Positions 60,818-64,000 of a DNA stretch of 64,000 nucleotides are shown one piece after another (position 1 is the first letter of the stretch; each line of letters opens with the position of its first letter). The position numbers and the translations under genes were made by a program. This DNA comes from GH45 sp046704385 (GTDB lineage Bacteria > Bacteroidota > Bacteroidia > Bacteroidales > SZUA-534), in NCBI GenBank assembly GCA_046704385.1, contig JBJKSB010000038.1:6271-70270 (forward strand), written 5' to 3'. Below the pieces are notes generated by a model. It did no database searches. It saw only the letters and a list, made by a program, of their open reading frames with translations, and had not been told where the DNA came from.

Positions 60818-61672
60818 ATGATTAGTATTAAAAATTTATCATTTCAGTATCAAAAGCAGGTCAGGCTTTTTAATGAGCTCGATCTTGAACTGCAACCCGG
60901 TAACATATATGGGTTACTGGGTAAAAATGGTGCCGGCAAAACCACTCTGCTTAAAATAATCAGTGGCTTTTTGTTTGCCAAACAAGGCACATGTAGGTTA
61001 AATGGTATTGATACCAAAAGACGCAATACCGAATCCTATCAGGAACTCTTTTTTATTCCTGAAGAATTTGAATTACCACCATTGAGTATTGAATTATTCT
61101 GGAAAATTCATGCCCCGTTTTATCCCAACTTTAACGATGAAGAATTTTTCACATACCTGGAAAAATTCAATATTTCAAAATCAGCCTTAATAAAAGAATT
61201 GTCGTTCGGACAAAGAAAAATGGCCATTATCAGTTTTGGCCTGGCAACCAATACCCGCTACCTCATTTTGGATGAACCGAGTAATGCAATGGATATACCT
61301 TCAAAAAGCCTCTTACGTAAATTTTTAGCCGGTGCTATTAACGACAATCGTAGTTTTATAATTTCCACCCACCAGGTTCGTGACCTGGAAAGCCTGATTG
61401 ATCCTATTATTATACTCGACAGTGGAAAAATTATAATGCACAGTTCATGTGATAACATTACCAGTAAATTAAGTTTTAAAACCACATCGGAACTTAATAA
61501 TGATGATATGCTTTACAGTGAAGAAAAGCTGGGTAAGTACGAAACCATAAGCCCAAATAAGAATAATGAACCTACAAGGTTGAATCTTGAATTATTATTT
61601 AATGGTATTACCCATAATGCTGAGAAATTTCAAAATATTTTAAACCAAAATTTTCAACCTCATGGATATTAA
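60818..61672 (+). CDS. ABC transporter ATP-binding protein
   Basis: A 284-residue ATPase. I start it at the ATG at 60818, because a longer frame from 60668 would run through the operator palindrome and has no family features. The Walker A motif is GLLGKNGAGKTT (Lys about 41). The signature region is LSFGQRKMAIISF (an LSFGQ variant), Walker B is YLILDEPSNAMD and the switch His is in ISTHQVRDL. It most resembles the YtrB/BcrA-type ATPases that work with a separate permease. It overlaps the permease gene by 11 bp and shares its operator with the downstream GntR gene. Confidence 0.92.
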   Translation: MISIKNLSFQYQKQVRLFNELDLELQPGNIYGLLGKNGAGKTTLLKIISGFLFAKQGTCRLNGIDTKRRNTESYQELFFIPEEFELPPLSIELFWKIHAPFYPNFNDEEFFTYLEKFNISKSALIKELSFGQRKMAIISFGLATNTRYLILDEPSNAMDIPSKSLLRKFLAGAINDNRSFIISTHQVRDLESLIDPIIILDSGKIIMHSSCDNITSKLSFKTTSELNNDDMLYSEEKLGKYETISPNKNNEPTRLNLELLFNGITHNAEKFQNILNQNFQPHGY

Positions 61673-62402
61673 TTTTGAATTAAAGACATTAAAATACCAC
61701 CTGGTTTACAAATTAACTTTGAACTATAAAACCTGGTTAAAACAATTAGGAGCTTTTGTTGGAATATATACCGTCATTTTTGGTTTTTTATTTTTAACTA
61801 ATGAACCCAAAGTTTTTCATTCCATGTTCATGCTTTTTTATTTATTGACCTCCCTGGCTTGTGGTTTTTACATTACCAGCCGGTCGTTCCATGAACTGGA
61901 ATCAACAGGTAAGGGATTCCTATCGATGCAACTACCCGTTCCAACGCGAATTAAATTTTGGGTTCCTGCTCTCTTTTCAGGCTTAATATTTCCGGTTTTG
62001 TTCCTCTTCTTTTATGCCGGGGTTGTTGATTTTGTATCATATTTCTGGAGCCTGTTTTATCACTTTGAACCTACAACTTTTAAAATTTTTGATGAATTTA
62101 CCTTCATATTTTTTAAGCTCTATTTTATATTTCAGTCGTTCTTTTTAGTAGGTTCCATTGCATTTAAAAAGCAGCATTTATTAAAATCGGCGTTAACTAT
62201 CGCAACTATTTTTGCCGGTTTATTAACCTTGTGGATTCCGGTGGCACGACTGGCTTTTGGTACCTTTAATCACACAGAATCGCCATTGGGAAATTTCCAG
62301 ATAACTGCCTTCGGTTTTACTTATTCTGATGTTATACTTATTGTGTTGATGGCTATTGGCTGGACCATAGCCTGGTTCAAACTAAAAGAACGGGAGGTAT
62401 AG
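61662..62402 (+). CDS. ABC transporter permease-like membrane protein
   Basis: A 246-residue protein with six hydrophobic helices (about 25-45, 55-72, 97-118, 146-166, 178-198 and 220-240). It has no signature beyond the position: its start overlaps the ATPase gene by 11 bp and the GntR gene follows after one base. The topology fits the small ABC-2-type permeases of YtrA-regulated operons, which in other bacteria respond to cell-wall stress. The transported substance is unknown. Confidence 0.78.
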   Translation: MDINFELKTLKYHLVYKLTLNYKTWLKQLGAFVGIYTVIFGFLFLTNEPKVFHSMFMLFYLLTSLACGFYITSRSFHELESTGKGFLSMQLPVPTRIKFWVPALFSGLIFPVLFLFFYAGVVDFVSYFWSLFYHFEPTTFKIFDEFTFIFFKLYFIFQSFFLVGSIAFKKQHLLKSALTIATIFAGLLTLWIPVARLAFGTFNHTESPLGNFQITAFGFTYSDVILIVLMAIGWTIAWFKLKEREV

Positions 62403-62403
62403 C

Positions 62404-62754
62404 ATGGACTTTAATGAAAATCAGGCCATATACCTTCAAATTGCTGAATTAATGTGCGAAAACATATTGCTGAAAAAATGGCCCGAAAATGAAAAAATAC
62501 CATCGGTAAGGCAATTAGCCATGGAAATGGAAGTAAATCCAAACACTGCTATGCGTACTTATACTTTTTTGCAGAATAAGGAAATTATTTACAATAAAAG
62601 AGGAATTGGATTTTTTGTGTCCGAAAATGGATTCAAAAAAACACGCGAATGGGTAAAAACCCGGTTTATTGAATTGGAATTACCCCGCTTTTTTAAAATG
62701 CTCGAACTTTTGGATATGGATTTTGAAGAAGTAAAATCATTCAAAAAATCCTAA
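62404..62754 (+). CDS. GntR-family regulator, YtrA subfamily
   Basis: A 116-residue repressor with the winged-helix GntR domain (about 1-70): IYLQIAELMCENILLKKW, KIPSVRQLAMEMEVNPNTAM, TYTFLQNKEIIYNKRGIGFF. The C-terminus is a short helical dimerisation tail, as expected for the YtrA subfamily, which lacks a large effector domain. It probably represses the operon by binding the palindrome at 60756-60781. It lies directly after the permease gene and 41 bp before the DUF2807 gene. Confidence 0.93.
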   Translation: MDFNENQAIYLQIAELMCENILLKKWPENEKIPSVRQLAMEMEVNPNTAMRTYTFLQNKEIIYNKRGIGFFVSENGFKKTREWVKTRFIELELPRFFKMLELLDMDFEEVKSFKKS

Positions 62755-62795
62755 CCCAATAAATCATAGTTTATTCTACATTTAATGACATTAAT

Positions 62796-63491
62796 ATGAA
62801 AAAGATAAAAACCAGTAATATAATTATCATAGGATTGGTGCTAGCCATTTTTATTTCCATATCGGTAATCATAATTCAAAACGGATTTGCTTACCAAAAA
62901 AGCATAGAAGTAAATATTGAAAAAATGATCCCAATTGAGATGGAGGAATTTTCAAATATTTCTGCCAGCGGAAACATTTATATTGAAGTCAGCAAAGCTG
63001 ATAAACAAGAGATACTTATTTCTCCAAAAATTAAATCAGACTCAGCTCTGCATGTAAAAGTAGAGCAAAATACGCTTTTTGTGAATTTCAGTGATAAAAC
63101 AAACGAATTGAATACCAAATCACAAATTGTAATTAAAATTCCGGCTATTAAATCACTTACAGCCAATAACAGTGCGGGTATTAAAGTGGGCAAATATGAA
63201 TTTGACAGTCTTCAAATCACACAGTATGGAGGTTCTGTCAATTTAGATTCAATGACGGCTAAGGCACTGAATCTCAAAATGTACAATGGCTCAAAATTAT
63301 GGTGTAAAGGACTTAAAGTCAATCATCTTGATATAGACCTTTCCAACAATGTATTTTGCAGTTTCGATCCAATAACAGCAGATACAATAACCGGCGAAAT
63401 CAAAGATCATAGTCAGCTTAATGCCCATGGAACCATTAATTTGATGCAAATCAGGGCAGATTCAACCGGGCGAATTAACAAGTACTATTAG
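62796..63491 (+). CDS. DUF2807 (GIN-domain) anchored protein
   Basis: A 231-residue protein with an uncleaved or lipid-free N-terminal hydrophobic helix (about 8-27) and a C-terminal DUF2807 domain: FSNISASGNIYIEVSKADKQ, then repeating strands such as LKMYNGSKLWCKG and IDLSNNVFCSFDPI, giving a right-handed solenoid-like fold. It lies in the periplasm or on the surface. It ends the ABC/GntR operon, an association that recurs in Bacteroidota and suggests a role in envelope stress. Function unproven. Confidence 0.85.
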   Translation: MKKIKTSNIIIIGLVLAIFISISVIIIQNGFAYQKSIEVNIEKMIPIEMEEFSNISASGNIYIEVSKADKQEILISPKIKSDSALHVKVEQNTLFVNFSDKTNELNTKSQIVIKIPAIKSLTANNSAGIKVGKYEFDSLQITQYGGSVNLDSMTAKALNLKMYNGSKLWCKGLKVNHLDIDLSNNVFCSFDPITADTITGEIKDHSQLNAHGTINLMQIRADSTGRINKYY

Positions 63492-64000
63492 AGTTTTGAG
63501 CCTACGGTTATAGCTAGTTTACATCCCTAATCCTAAGCTATTTAGCTTCAACCAGGATTGGCATTTTGAATAGGACTATGTTTCAAATTAACCTTACTAC
63601 ACTTCCGTAGTATCGCGATCAAGACTGACTTTTGAAGCCTTTTCATTGCTAGTCTCCCCTTGAAGGCATAGCCCCCGACAAACCGGGGCAGGCTGTCAAG
63701 CTAAGACATAAGTTACTTATTATGTGCAATATATGCACGCGCTATAATGATGAGTCAGTGAATTTCGTCGCAATAAAATATACTATTCCAATTAAATTTT
63801 ACTACTTGCGACGATTTTTCCTGGCCAGGTCACCCGGAGCCCAGGGCGACAAAAACTTCAATAAATTCGACTACGCTCACTTATTTTCGTTTTTTCTGCC
63901 CTGGGTTGAATTGAATTGCCCTTTCAGGGCGTTATTATCGATAATACAATTTCCCCAAGGCGCTGCCTTGGGTTGAATTGAGCTGCCACTCCGTGGCGAA
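63492..64000. repeat. Non-coding end region with REP-like hairpin cluster
   Basis: No gene is supported here. From about 63838 to the edge two repeat units with the plan palindrome, TTGGGTTGAATTGA-type spacer, palindrome are visible. Examples: CCCAAGGC/GCCTTGGG (63954-63972), GCCAC/GTGGC (63985-63997), GCCC/GGGC near 63918-63930, and a perfect TATTATCGATAATA at 63933-63946. A longer hairpin (TCGTCGCAA near 63766-63775 with TTGCGACGA near 63808-63817) lies to the left. They look like dispersed REP elements of the Bacteroidota type. Confidence 0.65.

Noticed and set aside
63722..63976. 84-codon frame at the right end
   Set aside because: It runs through the REP-like hairpins and codes a Pro/Cys/Arg-rich nonsense pattern.
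1..64000. CRISPR arrays, rRNA operons and tRNA genes
   Set aside because: I saw no regularly spaced repeats with unique spacers, no rRNA-like sequence and no cloverleaf I could support by eye.

Overview
The window is a stretch of chromosome from a member of the Bacteroidota, probably a polysaccharide-degrading Bacteroidia or Marinilabiliales-like lineage. The signs are a SusC/SusD locus, a type IX secretion (T9SS) C-terminal sorting domain, promoter -7 elements of the TAnnTTTG type, many N-terminal lipobox proteins, AT-rich DNA and little use of Shine-Dalgarno sequences. Assignments rest on reading motifs and gene order; no database search was possible.

Layout. (1) 1-11991, minus strand: a polysaccharide utilisation locus, transcribed right to left: SusC porin, SusD, a surface glycan-binding-type lipoprotein, a small SpoIIAA-like protein, a beta-helix glycosidase of clan GH-N, a GH3 glycosidase and a sialate O-acetylesterase cut by the window edge. 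(2) 12669-26248: an integrated element of about 13.6 kb. An 18-bp direct repeat (17/18 identical) bounds it, and the right copy is the last six codons (Phe-Cys-Ile-Gly-Lys-stop) of mnmE. It carries a tyrosine integrase, three excisionase-like DNA-binding proteins, a probable replication/nuclease block, one very large phage-structure-like protein, a small-terminase-like protein, a divergent repressor switch and, at the far end, an AbiE type IV toxin-antitoxin pair. It has no large terminase, capsid or relaxase gene, which suggests a phage satellite (PICI-like) rather than a prophage or conjugative element. (3) 26231-28606: housekeeping genes mnmE and kdsA. (4) 28680-43783: a signalling region with two paralogous membrane sensors ending in SpoIIE/PP2C phosphatases, a queuosine-precursor transporter, a nucleotide-translocase-like/HEAT fusion, a TIR-like protein, a membrane-anchored nSTAND1-WD40 ATPase, an outer-membrane barrel and a lipoprotein. 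From 31889 to 43783 the genes are packed as one operon. (5) 43911-55966: a 2421-residue T9SS-secreted adhesin, a TonB-dependent receptor and two secreted proteins. (6) 56074-60467: a LytS/LytTR two-component pair, a lipoprotein with starch-binding-type repeats and an RluA-type pseudouridine synthase. (7) 60756-63491: a YtrA-type GntR/ABC transporter operon with a clear palindromic operator, ending in a DUF2807 protein. (8) 63492-64000: non-coding DNA rich in REP-like hairpins.

Two parts stand out. The mnmE island looks like a satellite with exact ends, arm-type integrase sites, iteron-like repeats and a paired-palindrome operator for its AbiE module. That same paired operator occurs a second time outside the island, upstream of susC. 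Separately, the operon at 31889-43783 joins NTP-sensing/transport-like, phosphatase, TIR-like and STAND modules to envelope proteins, and may be an envelope-linked signalling or conflict system.
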